NCBI GenBank assembly: GCA_030430165.1 | Contig: JAUIGL010000021.1 | Coordinates: 1 to 64,000 of the forward strand | Reading direction: 5' to 3' | Source of the DNA: a bacterium | Lineage (GTDB): Bacteria > Desulfobacterota > Binatia > HRBIN30 > CADEER01 | DNA: 64,000 nucleotides | Part shown: in pieces, positions 1-7,066 of the stretch | How the letters are laid out: every line of letters starts with the position of its first letter | Position numbering within the stretch: the stretch's first letter is position 1 | Position numbers and translations under genes: made by a program | Notes under the pieces: model-generated | Told to the model about the DNA's origin: nothing | Seen by the model: only the letters and a program-made list of their open reading frames with translations | Databases searched by the model: none

Positions 1-127
1 CCTGCGCCGCTTCCGACGTGTCGAGCGCAGCCACCGGCTTGGTCGCCTGGCGCGCTTCCGCGGGGCTCAGGAAATCCAAGGGCTTCTTCCGCAACTCGGG
101 TAGCCCGTTCTTCTTCTGATCGCTCAT
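1..127 (-). CDS. HxsA-like His-Xaa-Ser repeat precursor, copy 1 (5' part only)
   Basis: This is the N-terminal 42 codons of a gene that runs off the left edge. The visible residues ([15 protein letters not shown]... to ...TSEAAQ) are identical to residues 1-42 of the two complete precursors at 3801-4139 and 40425-40763, so the unseen part very probably carries the same Ser-His-Gly repeat. The ATG at 127 is preceded by AGGAGG. The gene lies 31 bp downstream of a Tat-signal gene in the same direction, repeating the arrangement at 4782-3801. The stretch is charged and Cys-free, as expected for a RiPP leader. Role (inference): leader of a peptide modified by the HxsB/HxsD/HExxH operon. The core is not visible, so the copy could be degenerate beyond the edge. 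Confidence 0.85.
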   Translation of the reverse strand, partial: MSDQKKNGLPELRKKPLDFLSPAEARQATKPVAALDTSEAAQ

Positions 128-158
128 CGTTCCTCCTTCACCCCATTACTGATGATCA

Positions 159-752
159 TCATCGCAGTCGCGCCGTGTCGGCGTACTTTGCGGTTCGTTG
201 CTCCTGAGAGAGGAGCGCGGTCACCACGGAAGCGGCGCGACCTTCGTTGGTCGCGATTGCATGGGCGACTTCGGCGACTGCCTGGCCCAAACCTTCTTCC
301 GTGGGAAGATCCCCGCGTCCGCCGTTCATGACGACGAGGTCGAGTTGCTCGGTGTGCACCAATCCTGTCGGACTGCCGTGGTTGCGACAGATGTGCAGGC
401 GGCTGGTGCGTCCCTGCTGATTCTCCAACGTCAGCACGCAAGCACCGTCGACGACGCTGTCGAGATCTTTCACGCGCCAGCCCTCGGCAAGCGGCGAACC
501 CGGCCGCAACGGTTGCAGCAATTCCCACGGCGGCGGGGCCAGAGGTTCGACGTTGATCGTCTCGAGCGATGCGCCTTCGGTTGATGCCACGCTTGCAGCG
601 TCGAGTGATTCGTTCGCGGTGGTGGTGTCCGCGGTGTCGATGCGCGCCGCGCTGCGCGTTGCCGACGAGGCAACCAGAACCGCGGCAGCGCCGGTCGAAG
701 CCTTGGCTACGAACGCACGTCTACTGAGCTTCCCCTTGTGCAAGTGCTGCAT
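159..752 (-). CDS. Tat-signal protein A, partner of precursor copy 1
   Basis: 197 residues starting at the ATG at 752, which is preceded by GGGGGAGG; a GTG further upstream (791) has no such site. Residues 10-15 are SRRAFV followed by a hydrophobic stretch, a twin-arginine signal, so the protein is probably exported folded. The mature part contains PPPWELLQPL, a LHICRN segment with one Cys, LDLVVMNGGRGD and a C-terminal helical region ending in ADTARLR. It is a close paralogue, of the same 197-residue length, of the gene at 4189-4782, and like it sits directly upstream of an HxsA-like precursor. I do not recognise a characterised family and assign no enzyme activity. Genetic linkage suggests a job with the His-rich peptide, for instance as periplasmic partner or acceptor (inference). 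Confidence 0.85.
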   Translation of the reverse strand: MQHLHKGKLSRRAFVAKASTGAAAVLVASSATRSAARIDTADTTTANESLDAASVASTEGASLETINVEPLAPPPWELLQPLRPGSPLAEGWRVKDLDSVVDGACVLTLENQQGRTSRLHICRNHGSPTGLVHTEQLDLVVMNGGRGDLPTEEGLGQAVAEVAHAIATNEGRAASVVTALLSQEQRTAKYADTARLR

Positions 753-831
753 CAATGTCCTCCCCCTGGCCGAAGCCGATGTGAAATGCACGTGATAAGT
801 ATTCCAGCGCTAACACGCCCCGACAGAGTGA

Positions 832-838
832 GTAAAGT
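832..838. promoter_or_regulatory. GTAAAGT word upstream of Tat-signal gene A (weak)
   Basis: The heptamer GTAAAGT lies 80 bp upstream of the ATG at 752. The same word lies 83 bp upstream of the start of the paralogous gene (4865-4871). The shared position hints at a common promoter or operator element, but flanking similarity is poor and chance is not excluded. Confidence 0.2.
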
Positions 839-988
839 GGAAGGTTGAAATCCACGGTTTTTCTTGCCAGGGGGCGGATAATCCCGTTGCGACGCTGGGT
901 TAGTGGTTCCACGTATGCGTGTCGGTGGTTCCCCGCGTGCGCTTTTCTCGGGTCACGGCGGCGGCGAGATCCGTGCCCCAGACGCAGC

Positions 989-1021
989 GAGGCCCCGGAA
1001 GCTGGGAGCCTCCGGGGCCTC
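989..1021 (-). terminator. Hairpin terminator after the Cys-rich secreted gene
   Basis: GAGGCCCCGGA (989-999) pairs perfectly with TCCGGGGCCTC (1011-1021) around an 11-nt loop, 35 bp past the stop of the minus-strand gene ending at 1056. No U-run follows on the minus strand, so it could be a processing or Rho-assisted site rather than a classical intrinsic terminator. The rest of the 303-bp gap 753-1055 shows no gene. Confidence 0.5.
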
Positions 1022-1055
1022 GTTGGTCGAGAAGGTTTAGCCTTGAATCAACCGA

Positions 1056-3788
1056 TCAGGGAGCCTTGTACTTGCCCTTGAAGAAGACGCCGTCGTTCTT
1101 CTTGACGTCGTCGAGGTCGATCTCGAGGCAGACCGTGCCGGTCGGCAGCCCGCCCGGCTCGCCGCTGGTAATCAGCTGCATCTTCGCAGACGATCCACTG
1201 GCGACACCGAGCTGGAGAGCGGCTGCGATGCCGGTCGGCATGTTGCCGGTCTTGTTCTTGGCCTTGACCAGGGCCTTGGACTTGCCCGCGTCGCCGCCCT
1301 TGAACTTGGCGACCAGAGCACCGTCCGAGGTCATGTCCTTGTCCTTGTAGCGGTAGCCCTTGCCCAGCGGCGGATCTTTGCCGAGCGACTTCCAGCAGTC
1401 CTTGCCGGAGCAGCTGTCACCGGCGCGGTCGATGGTGATCGATCCCGCCAGATTGCCGTCGGCGTCAAAGATGCAGAGGTCGTAGGCGGTTCCGCCGACA
1501 ATGGTTGGATCACCGAAGTCGGTCTGACCGAGTGCCGGACCCTTGATGAACTTGGCAACGATCTTCTCCTTGGAGGGCTTCTTCTCGTTGACGATGAGAA
1601 TGCCCTTGGCGAAGCCGCTGTTGCAGCCGCTGACCGGAGTGCCGGTGTTGAGGCAACCCAGAGTGGCGTCACAGGTGTCGACCGTACAAGCGGTGCCGTC
1701 GTCGCATTCCGGCGGCAGGCCGCCGACGCAGCTTCCGGCTCCGTCACACTGCTCGTCACCGTCGCACAGCGTCGAGTTCGGGCAGACGGTGCCTGCCGGC
1801 TCGAAGGCATCGGCCGGACACGGATCGTCGGCCACGCCGCTGCACTGTTCTTCGACATCGCAAGCACCCGCGTCGGCGCGGCAGACGGTGCCGGCCGAAG
1901 CGACGTTGTCGCTCGGACAGGCGGCGCCCGGCGTACCGGTGCAGGTTTCGTCCGGGTCACAGAGATCGCCCGAGCCCGGGTTGCAGACGTTACCGGCGTT
2001 GCCCGGCGCGTCGTCGGCCGGACACGGATCGTCGGCTACGCCGCTACAGGTTTCGTCGGCGTCACAGGAGTCGCCCGAACCGGCGCGACAAACGGTGCCG
2101 CCCGCAGTGACGGTATCGGCCGGGCAGGTAGCGCCCGGCGTGCCGGTGCAGGTTTCGTCAGGGTCGCAGCTGTCGCCGGTTCCCGGGTTGCAGACGTTGC
2201 CGGCGTTGCCCGGTGCATCGTCGGCCGGACAGGTAGCGCCCGGCGTACCGGTGCACTGTTCGTCGACGTCACAGGAGTCACCCGAACCGACGCGGCAGAC
2301 GTTGCCGGCGTTGCCCGGCGCGTCGTCGACCGGACACGGATCGTCGGCCACGCCGCTACAGGTTTCGTCGGCGTCGCAGGAGTCACCCGAACCGGCGCGG
2401 CAGACGGTGCCGCCCGCAGTGACGGTATCCGACGGGCAGGTTGCGCCCGGCGTACCGGTACAGGTTTCGTCCGGGTCACAGAGATCGCCGGTACCCGGGT
2501 TGCAGACGTTGCCGGCGTTGCCCGGTGCATCGTCGGCCGGACAGGTAGCGCCCGGCGTGCCGGTGCACTGTTCGTCGACGTCACAGGAGTCACCCGAACC
2601 GACGCGGCAGGTGTTGCCGGCGTTGCCCGGTGCGTCATCGGCCGGGCAGGCTGCTCCGGCTACGCCGGTGCACTGCTCGGTTGCGTCACAGGAATCGCCC
2701 GAGCCGACACGACAGTCGGTGCCAGCGGAGGTGACTATGTCGGCCGGGCAGGTAGCGCCCGGCGTACCGGTGCACTGCTCGTCCGGGTCACAGGAGTCGC
2801 CCGAGCCGGCGCGGCAGACGTTGCCGGCGTTGCCCGGTGCGTCGTCGGCCGGACAGGCCGCCGAAGAACCGGTGCAGGTTTCGTCGGCATCGCAGGAGTC
2901 GCCCGAGCCGGCGCGGCACAGAGTACCGCCGGCGAGGAAGCTATCCGCCGGGCAGCTAGCGCTCGAGCCCGAGCAGGTCTCCGCGACGTCGCAGACGTCG
3001 GCCGAAGCGCGGCAGGTGTTGCCGCTGGTGAAGGTGCAAGTCGACGAGCAGCACGAGCCCGAGGCACCGTTGGCTCCGCCGAGGTCGCATTGCTCGGGGC
3101 TGTCGGTGACACCGTCACCGCAGTCCGAATAGTAGAAAGCGAGGTCGACCGTGCTCACCTGGTCCTGGGTACCGCCGACCGGAGTCGAGCAGTTGGTGTA
3201 GGCAGTCGCTGCCTGCACGTTGGTCGAGGTGCAACCGGTGCCGCTGGTGGTAGCCAGCACGTCGACATCGAAGGTGAAGCTGCTGCCGCTGTCGAGGCGG
3301 AACAGACGCTCGATTTCGCCGAGCGTGCCGTTGGCGGGCGTGCCGCCGGTCGCAACCACGGTGTGGCCGCCGCCACCGGTCTTGGTGATGACGACCGTGT
3401 TGGTCACTGCCTGCGACGAGCTACCGCGCGCGTTGCTGATCGTGGTCGAGCTGTCGTAGGTGATCGCCGACGCGGTGTTGCTGACGAAGTTGATGGTCTC
3501 GGCGGTCGAGTTGAGGTTGCCGTCCATCGCGTTACCGTTGCGATTGGTGTTGTTCTTGATGCCCAGATACACGTTGGTGTGGGCGCCGAGGTTGACCCCG
3601 GTACAGGTCACGGTCGCGCCCGATCCGGTCGGCGGCGCGCCGCTCACCGAGCAGCTACCGCCGCCCGGCAGCGAGTAGACCGGGCCGCCGGTGATCACCA
3701 GCGCCGAGGCGCTGGAAACAAGGCCCACGAGAGCCAGCGCAGTGGCGCCGGCCAACGGGGCGATCCATTTATTTCTGTGCGTAGTCAT
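1056..3788 (-). CDS. Secreted Cys-rich repeat protein, downstream of precursor copy 2
   Basis: 910 residues with a signal peptide (about 1-29, ending in SSASA). Three parts follow. Residues ~31-225 form an N-terminal domain (ITGGPVYSLPGGGSC, then YLGIKNNTN and a LAFYYSDCGDG end). Residues ~259-700 hold about 12 tandem units of roughly 33 residues of the type CRxGSGDSCDxDExCTGxxxxxCPAD. Residues ~724-910 form a lysine-rich domain with KGYRYKDKD and CLEIDLDD. The same N- and C-terminal domains occur in the protein at 40811-42883. The start ATG has AAGGAGG upstream and lies 12 bp after the precursor stop, so the two genes are almost certainly co-transcribed. Likely a disulphide-rich extracellular or surface protein; no catalytic motif seen. 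Function unknown. Confidence 0.9.
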   Translation of the reverse strand: MTTHRNKWIAPLAGATALALVGLVSSASALVITGGPVYSLPGGGSCSVSGAPPTGSGATVTCTGVNLGAHTNVYLGIKNNTNRNGNAMDGNLNSTAETINFVSNTASAITYDSSTTISNARGSSSQAVTNTVVITKTGGGGHTVVATGGTPANGTLGEIERLFRLDSGSSFTFDVDVLATTSGTGCTSTNVQAATAYTNCSTPVGGTQDQVSTVDLAFYYSDCGDGVTDSPEQCDLGGANGASGSCCSSTCTFTSGNTCRASADVCDVAETCSGSSASCPADSFLAGGTLCRAGSGDSCDADETCTGSSAACPADDAPGNAGNVCRAGSGDSCDPDEQCTGTPGATCPADIVTSAGTDCRVGSGDSCDATEQCTGVAGAACPADDAPGNAGNTCRVGSGDSCDVDEQCTGTPGATCPADDAPGNAGNVCNPGTGDLCDPDETCTGTPGATCPSDTVTAGGTVCRAGSGDSCDADETCSGVADDPCPVDDAPGNAGNVCRVGSGDSCDVDEQCTGTPGATCPADDAPGNAGNVCNPGTGDSCDPDETCTGTPGATCPADTVTAGGTVCRAGSGDSCDADETCSGVADDPCPADDAPGNAGNVCNPGSGDLCDPDETCTGTPGAACPSDNVASAGTVCRADAGACDVEEQCSGVADDPCPADAFEPAGTVCPNSTLCDGDEQCDGAGSCVGGLPPECDDGTACTVDTCDATLGCLNTGTPVSGCNSGFAKGILIVNEKKPSKEKIVAKFIKGPALGQTDFGDPTIVGGTAYDLCIFDADGNLAGSITIDRAGDSCSGKDCWKSLGKDPPLGKGYRYKDKDMTSDGALVAKFKGGDAGKSKALVKAKNKTGNMPTGIAAALQLGVASGSSAKMQLITSGEPGGLPTGTVCLEIDLDDVKKNDGVFFKGKYKAP
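1640..3014 (-). repeat. Tandem ~99-bp Cys-rich coding repeat
   Basis: About 12 in-frame units encode CRxGSGDSCD.DExCTG...CPAD..... Units differ, but a three-unit block of about 300 bp (units 5-7) is nearly repeated by units 8-10, which indicates recent expansion by unequal recombination. The left boundary is approximate because the last units diverge. Confidence 0.75.
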
Positions 3789-3800
3789 GGCGTCGCCTCC

Positions 3801-4139
3801 TTACCAGGATCCGTGCGAGCCGTGGCTGCCGTGACTGCCGTGACTGCCGTGCGATCCATGCGAACCGTGCGAGCCATGCGAACCGTGTGAGCCGTGTGAC
3901 CCGTGCGAGCCGTGGCTACCGTGCGAACCGTGCGAGCCATGCGAACCGTGCGACGCGTGCGACATGTGCTGCGCCAGGAGCATCTTCTCGCTGTTCGGCT
4001 CGCTGCGCAGAGCTTGCGCTGCTTCCGAGGTGTCCAGTGCTGCCACCGGCTTGGTTGCCTGACGCGCCTCTGCAGGGCTCAGGAAGTCCAAGGGCTTCTT
4101 GCGCAGCTCTGGAAGTCCGTTCTTTTTCTGATCGCTCAT
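3801..4139 (-). CDS. HxsA-like His-Xaa-Ser repeat precursor, copy 2
   Basis: 112 residues. Residues 1-59 are a charged, Cys-free leader; residues 60-110 are SHA followed by sixteen SHG triplets; the protein ends SW. The triplet read as H-G-S is the His-Xaa-Ser pattern of HXS-system precursors (HxsA-type RiPPs, known family). ATG at 4139 is preceded by GGAGG; an upstream in-frame ATG at 4157 is less well placed. The protein is identical to the one at 40425-40763, yet about 27 of the 59 leader codons differ synonymously. It lies between Tat-signal gene B (49 bp upstream) and a Cys-rich secreted protein (12 bp downstream). Expected role: substrate of HxsB/HxsD and the HExxH enzyme at 31759-35281. 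Alternative: an unmodified metal-binding His-rich peptide. Confidence 0.9.
   Translation of the reverse strand: MSDQKKNGLPELRKKPLDFLSPAEARQATKPVAALDTSEAAQALRSEPNSEKMLLAQHMSHASHGSHGSHGSHGSHGSHGSHGSHGSHGSHGSHGSHGSHGSHGSHGSHGSW
3810..3962 (-). repeat. Ser-His-Gly core repeat of precursor copy 2
   Basis: 51 codons encode SHA plus sixteen SHG. Codons vary (AGC/TCG, CAC/CAT, GGC/GGT/GGA/GGG), so the array is kept at protein level and is not a simple DNA microsatellite. Confidence 0.9.
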
Positions 4140-4188
4140 CGTGCCTCCTTCACCCAAGTGCTCTTACGCGAAAGGGTGCTTGCCCCCC

Positions 4189-4782
4189 TCACCGCAGCCT
4201 CGCGGTGTCTGCAAACATTGCCAGTCTCTGTTGCTGCGGGAGCAACTCTTTGACGATCGAGCTTGCCCGCTTCTCGTTGGCCGCCAGCACGTGGGCGACC
4301 TCTGCGACGGCGCGGCCGAGTCCTTCCTCGGTCGGCATGTCGCCGCGACCGCCGTTCATCACGACGAGGTCGAGTCGGTCGGTGAAAACCAGTCCTTCGG
4401 GGTTGCCGCTGTTGCGGCAGATGTGCAGTCGGTTGGTGCGACCGCGTTGGTTCTCCAACGTCAGCACGCAAGAGCCATCGACGATGCCGCTGAGCTCTTT
4501 GACCTTCCACCCTTCGGCGAGATCGGATCCCGCGCGCAACGGTTGCAGCAACTCCCACGGCGGCGGTGCGGCGGGCTTGCTCTGCACCTGCGGTTCGTCG
4601 CGCACATCCGTTTGCGGCTGTGCCGCGTCGTTGTCGACTACGTCGGTCTTACGTTCGTGGTGGGCCGTGGCCCCTGCCTTCGAATTGACAACCGACACCG
4701 CGACGGCAGCGCCTGCGGCGCCGGTCGCAACTTTGCCCACGAATTGGCGACGCGACAACGCCGCATGTTCATCTTTGAGCAC
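4189..4782 (-). CDS. Tat-signal protein B, partner of precursor copy 2
   Basis: 197 residues from a GTG at 4782 with GGGGGG five bases upstream. Residues 10-15 are SRRQFV, followed by a small-residue hydrophobic stretch typical of a Tat signal. The mature protein shares with the paralogue at 159-752 the segments PPPWELLQPL, CVLTLEN, LHICRN, LDLVVMNGGRGD, PTEEGLG and the C-terminus ADTARLR; the linker after the signal (about residues 35-70) is variable. One conserved Cys sits in LHICRN. No known family is recognised. It heads an apparent operon: this gene, 49 bp, precursor copy 2, 12 bp, Cys-rich secreted protein. An envelope partner of the His-rich peptide is plausible (inference from linkage only). 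Confidence 0.85.
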   Translation of the reverse strand: MLKDEHAALSRRQFVGKVATGAAGAAVAVSVVNSKAGATAHHERKTDVVDNDAAQPQTDVRDEPQVQSKPAAPPPWELLQPLRAGSDLAEGWKVKELSGIVDGSCVLTLENQRGRTNRLHICRNSGNPEGLVFTDRLDLVVMNGGRGDMPTEEGLGRAVAEVAHVLAANEKRASSIVKELLPQQQRLAMFADTARLR

Positions 4783-5245
4783 AGGACCCCCCTTAAGGTT
4801 ATGGTTGAATGGATTTGGCTGAACCGACTCTCACCGGCGGGCCTATCATGGTGGACTTCCGCATGTAAAGTTAAACTTTATGTTGGGATCACTGGTTGGC
4901 ATGAGGGTTGGCGCGGACCCGCCTGCGTATCTCACAAAATCGGTGGTCTGCCGTGATCTGCTGGTTTGGTCTGCGACGGCGCGGGGGCGCGGCCGGTGAG
5001 CAAGCGAAGGCGAGAGCGCCCGCGGTCCTGCGTCTTTGGCGCTGCCGGGGCGGCGCAGCTGCCACTTGCGGGTTCGCAACGCCGCGAAACTGTTGGCCAA
5101 TGCGGAAGTGATCTGATAGCGAGGACGGAGTAACCGGGGGGTGCCGGATGCGGGGTCGGCGGAGCAGCCGGCGATGAGGATCCTAGTTGAAGCGAACCAT
5201 CCGAGAGCTTGATCTTGGCCTGAGCCGTTTGGGATTGCCTTTCTA
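4783..5245. other. 463-bp intergenic region between divergent Tat/precursor operon and radical SAM block
   Basis: The gap separates the minus-strand operon starting at 4782 from the plus-strand gene starting at 5246. The part near 4790-4890 is visibly AT-richer than its surroundings and holds an AT-rich palindrome. An ORF of 39 codons starting at 4880 has no recognisable motif or ribosome site and is not called. The rest, about 4960-5240, is GC-rich and without identifiable features. Confidence 0.5.
4866..4880. promoter_or_regulatory. AT-rich palindrome TAAAGTT-A-AACTTTA
   Basis: Perfect 7-bp arms around one central base, 84 bp upstream of the GTG of Tat-signal gene B and 366 bp upstream of the radical SAM-like gene. 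Only two G/C bases occur in 15, in a GC-rich genome. The position and symmetry fit an operator for a dimeric regulator or a promoter element of the Tat/precursor operon (inference). Confidence 0.35.
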
Positions 5246-7066
5246 ATGAGGCTGGGCGTGCGATCCGCAGCCTCGGGGGCACCGGCCGCGGGGGAAATCG
5301 ATCTTCGCTTGCCGCTGGCCGAAGGGGCGAGCCTGCCCTGGCGCTTTGACCGGCCGTCTCTGCGGGTCGCGGTGCCGACCGAAACGGTGATCGCGGTTGC
5401 CGAATCGCTGTCGGCCCAGCCGGGCGCCTTCATCGTCGGGGGTGGCGAGCCGATTCGGCGGCCGGACGCGAGCGCGCTGTTGTCGACGCTGGCGCGGCTC
5501 CGGCCGCAGGGCCTCGGCCTGTGGACGGCCGGTGAAGGCCTCACCGAACAGGTCGTCGAGCGCCTCGCCAAGCTCGGGGTGCAGCGGATGCTGATCCCTT
5601 TCCACTGCGCCCGCCAGGATGCGCACGACTGGCTGGTCGGCCGGCCGGGGTCGCTGAAAACGGCGCACCGCGCCATTCGCGCCTGTGTCCGGGCCGGCAT
5701 GCCGGTCACTGCGGAGGTCGTCGTCACCCGGCCTACGATGGCTCATCTAGCTGAAACTGTTGAGGTTCTTGGGCGTACCGGGGTCGGCAGCGTGACCCTG
5801 CGGCGGCTCGCGGCGGAGGACGCGAACGGGCTCGAGTTCATCCCGCTATCGCCGCGCCTCGAGCTGCTGCGCGAATCGCTGGAAGAAGCGGCCACGGTGG
5901 CGCTGGGGCGAAAAATGCGGCTCGTGTTGCGGGATCTGCCGATGTGCGTCGCGCCGCGTCTGCGACCGCTGTTCGCGCCGTTCGGCAGCGAGCTCTGGGT
6001 GTCGACCGACGGCGTCGTCGCGCCGCGTTCGGCGGCCGGTCTGGGCTGCGTCGATTGCCCGGGCGAGCCGGCCTGCGGCGGCGCCCCCGCCGACTACGTC
6101 GAACGCTTTGGCTGGGAGGAATTCGTCGACCCAGGGGCGATTCGCGCGCGCATGGTCGAGGATGTCGCGGCGCAGCAGCGGTTGCAGACCTCCGAACCGA
6201 TGGTGTTCTCCTGGCAGGGGCCGCACCGGGTCCGCTGCGAAGCCTGCGGCGACCGGCAGGCCGCGACGACGGCGCAAGACACGCGCTCGATCCGCGCCCG
6301 TATGGTGGTGGCGTCGCGTTATCGGCCGCGCGAGGTGCGCCTGGTTGGCGCCGACCTGTTGGCACATCCGGCTGCGGCAGCCTTGGTCTACGATGCCCTG
6401 CGCTTGTTCCCCGTGGTCGATGTGGCCGGCGAGGCGAGCCCGATCGTCGACTGGTCGGACCTCGACCTGCGGCGGCTCAAGGGCCTGCGGCGCCTCGACG
6501 TTGCGCTCTACGGTCCGGATGCCGCGACCCATGACGGTCACTGCGGCATTCCCGGCGCCTTTGCCGCGGCGTTGCGAGCGGCCGAAAGGCTGGCCAACGA
6601 GACCGAGGTCGAGGTCGGCGGCTATGCGCTGATCCACGAGCCGGCGATGGCGCAGCGCTTCGCCGAGGAGTGGGAGCGTGGCGCCCTGCCGGGTTCGCCG
6701 CGTTTTCGCCTATCTCCGCGCGCGAGCGCCGGTCAGGGCGGGCGGCCTCTGGACGAGCTGGCGGGGATCGTGGCGAGCCTGCCACAGGGGCCGGCGCGGG
6801 CGGCTTTGCAGGCGGTACTGCCGGTTTGCGGGTTCGCAGGGGAAAACGATTCCAACTTTCGGTTCCCATACGCCGTCAAATGTGAGACGCAACAAATTAT
6901 TGAACTCGGTAGGAGTGTATCCTATCGAGCATGTGGGACCGATCCACTGGGGGAGTTCGAACGGTGCCCTGAGGACGCGCGGAAATGCGCCGACTCCGGC
7001 TGCCCGGGGCTTGCCGTGGGATGGCACGGCGCTACGAGGTCAGAGCAATGGACAGCGAACACTTGA
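5246..7066 (+). CDS. Degenerate double radical SAM-like protein without CX3CX2C
   Basis: 606 residues. The first half keeps radical SAM barrel signatures (IVGGGEPIRRPD near residue 65) and a SPASM-like Cys group (GLGCVDCPGEPACGG near residue 275). The position where CX3CX2C should lie reads LRLPLAEGASLPWRF, with no Cys. The second half looks like another barrel (VRLVGADLLAHP, VALYGPDAATHD), also without the cluster motif, and ends in a Cys-rich tail (CETQ..., RCPEDARKCADSGCPG). An in-frame stop at 5210-5212 excludes an upstream extension that could supply the motif; ATG 5246 is the first ATG after it. It overlaps the next radical SAM gene by 19 bp, so they are co-expressed. Most likely a non-catalytic scaffold or peptide-binding partner (inference). 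Confidence 0.75.
   Translation: MRLGVRSAASGAPAAGEIDLRLPLAEGASLPWRFDRPSLRVAVPTETVIAVAESLSAQPGAFIVGGGEPIRRPDASALLSTLARLRPQGLGLWTAGEGLTEQVVERLAKLGVQRMLIPFHCARQDAHDWLVGRPGSLKTAHRAIRACVRAGMPVTAEVVVTRPTMAHLAETVEVLGRTGVGSVTLRRLAAEDANGLEFIPLSPRLELLRESLEEAATVALGRKMRLVLRDLPMCVAPRLRPLFAPFGSELWVSTDGVVAPRSAAGLGCVDCPGEPACGGAPADYVERFGWEEFVDPGAIRARMVEDVAAQQRLQTSEPMVFSWQGPHRVRCEACGDRQAATTAQDTRSIRARMVVASRYRPREVRLVGADLLAHPAAAALVYDALRLFPVVDVAGEASPIVDWSDLDLRRLKGLRRLDVALYGPDAATHDGHCGIPGAFAAALRAAERLANETEVEVGGYALIHEPAMAQRFAEEWERGALPGSPRFRLSPRASAGQGGRPLDELAGIVASLPQGPARAALQAVLPVCGFAGENDSNFRFPYAVKCETQQIIELGRSVSYRACGTDPLGEFERCPEDARKCADSGCPGLAVGWHGATRSEQWTANT

Noticed and set aside
1543..3132. 529-codon plus-strand frame rich in SSxSQESPEP repeats
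   Set aside because: Its repeats are the antisense image of the Cys-rich coding repeat; no signal peptide or ribosome site.
3810..3962. SHG-encoding arrays as CRISPR or simple microsatellite
   Set aside because: Units of 9 bp without spacers and with varied codons; a coding repeat kept at protein level, no cas genes.
4880..4999. 39-codon ORF in the 4783-5245 gap as a small precursor
   Set aside because: No ribosome site, no repeat or leader similarity to the precursors, ends in Arg/Gly low-complexity.
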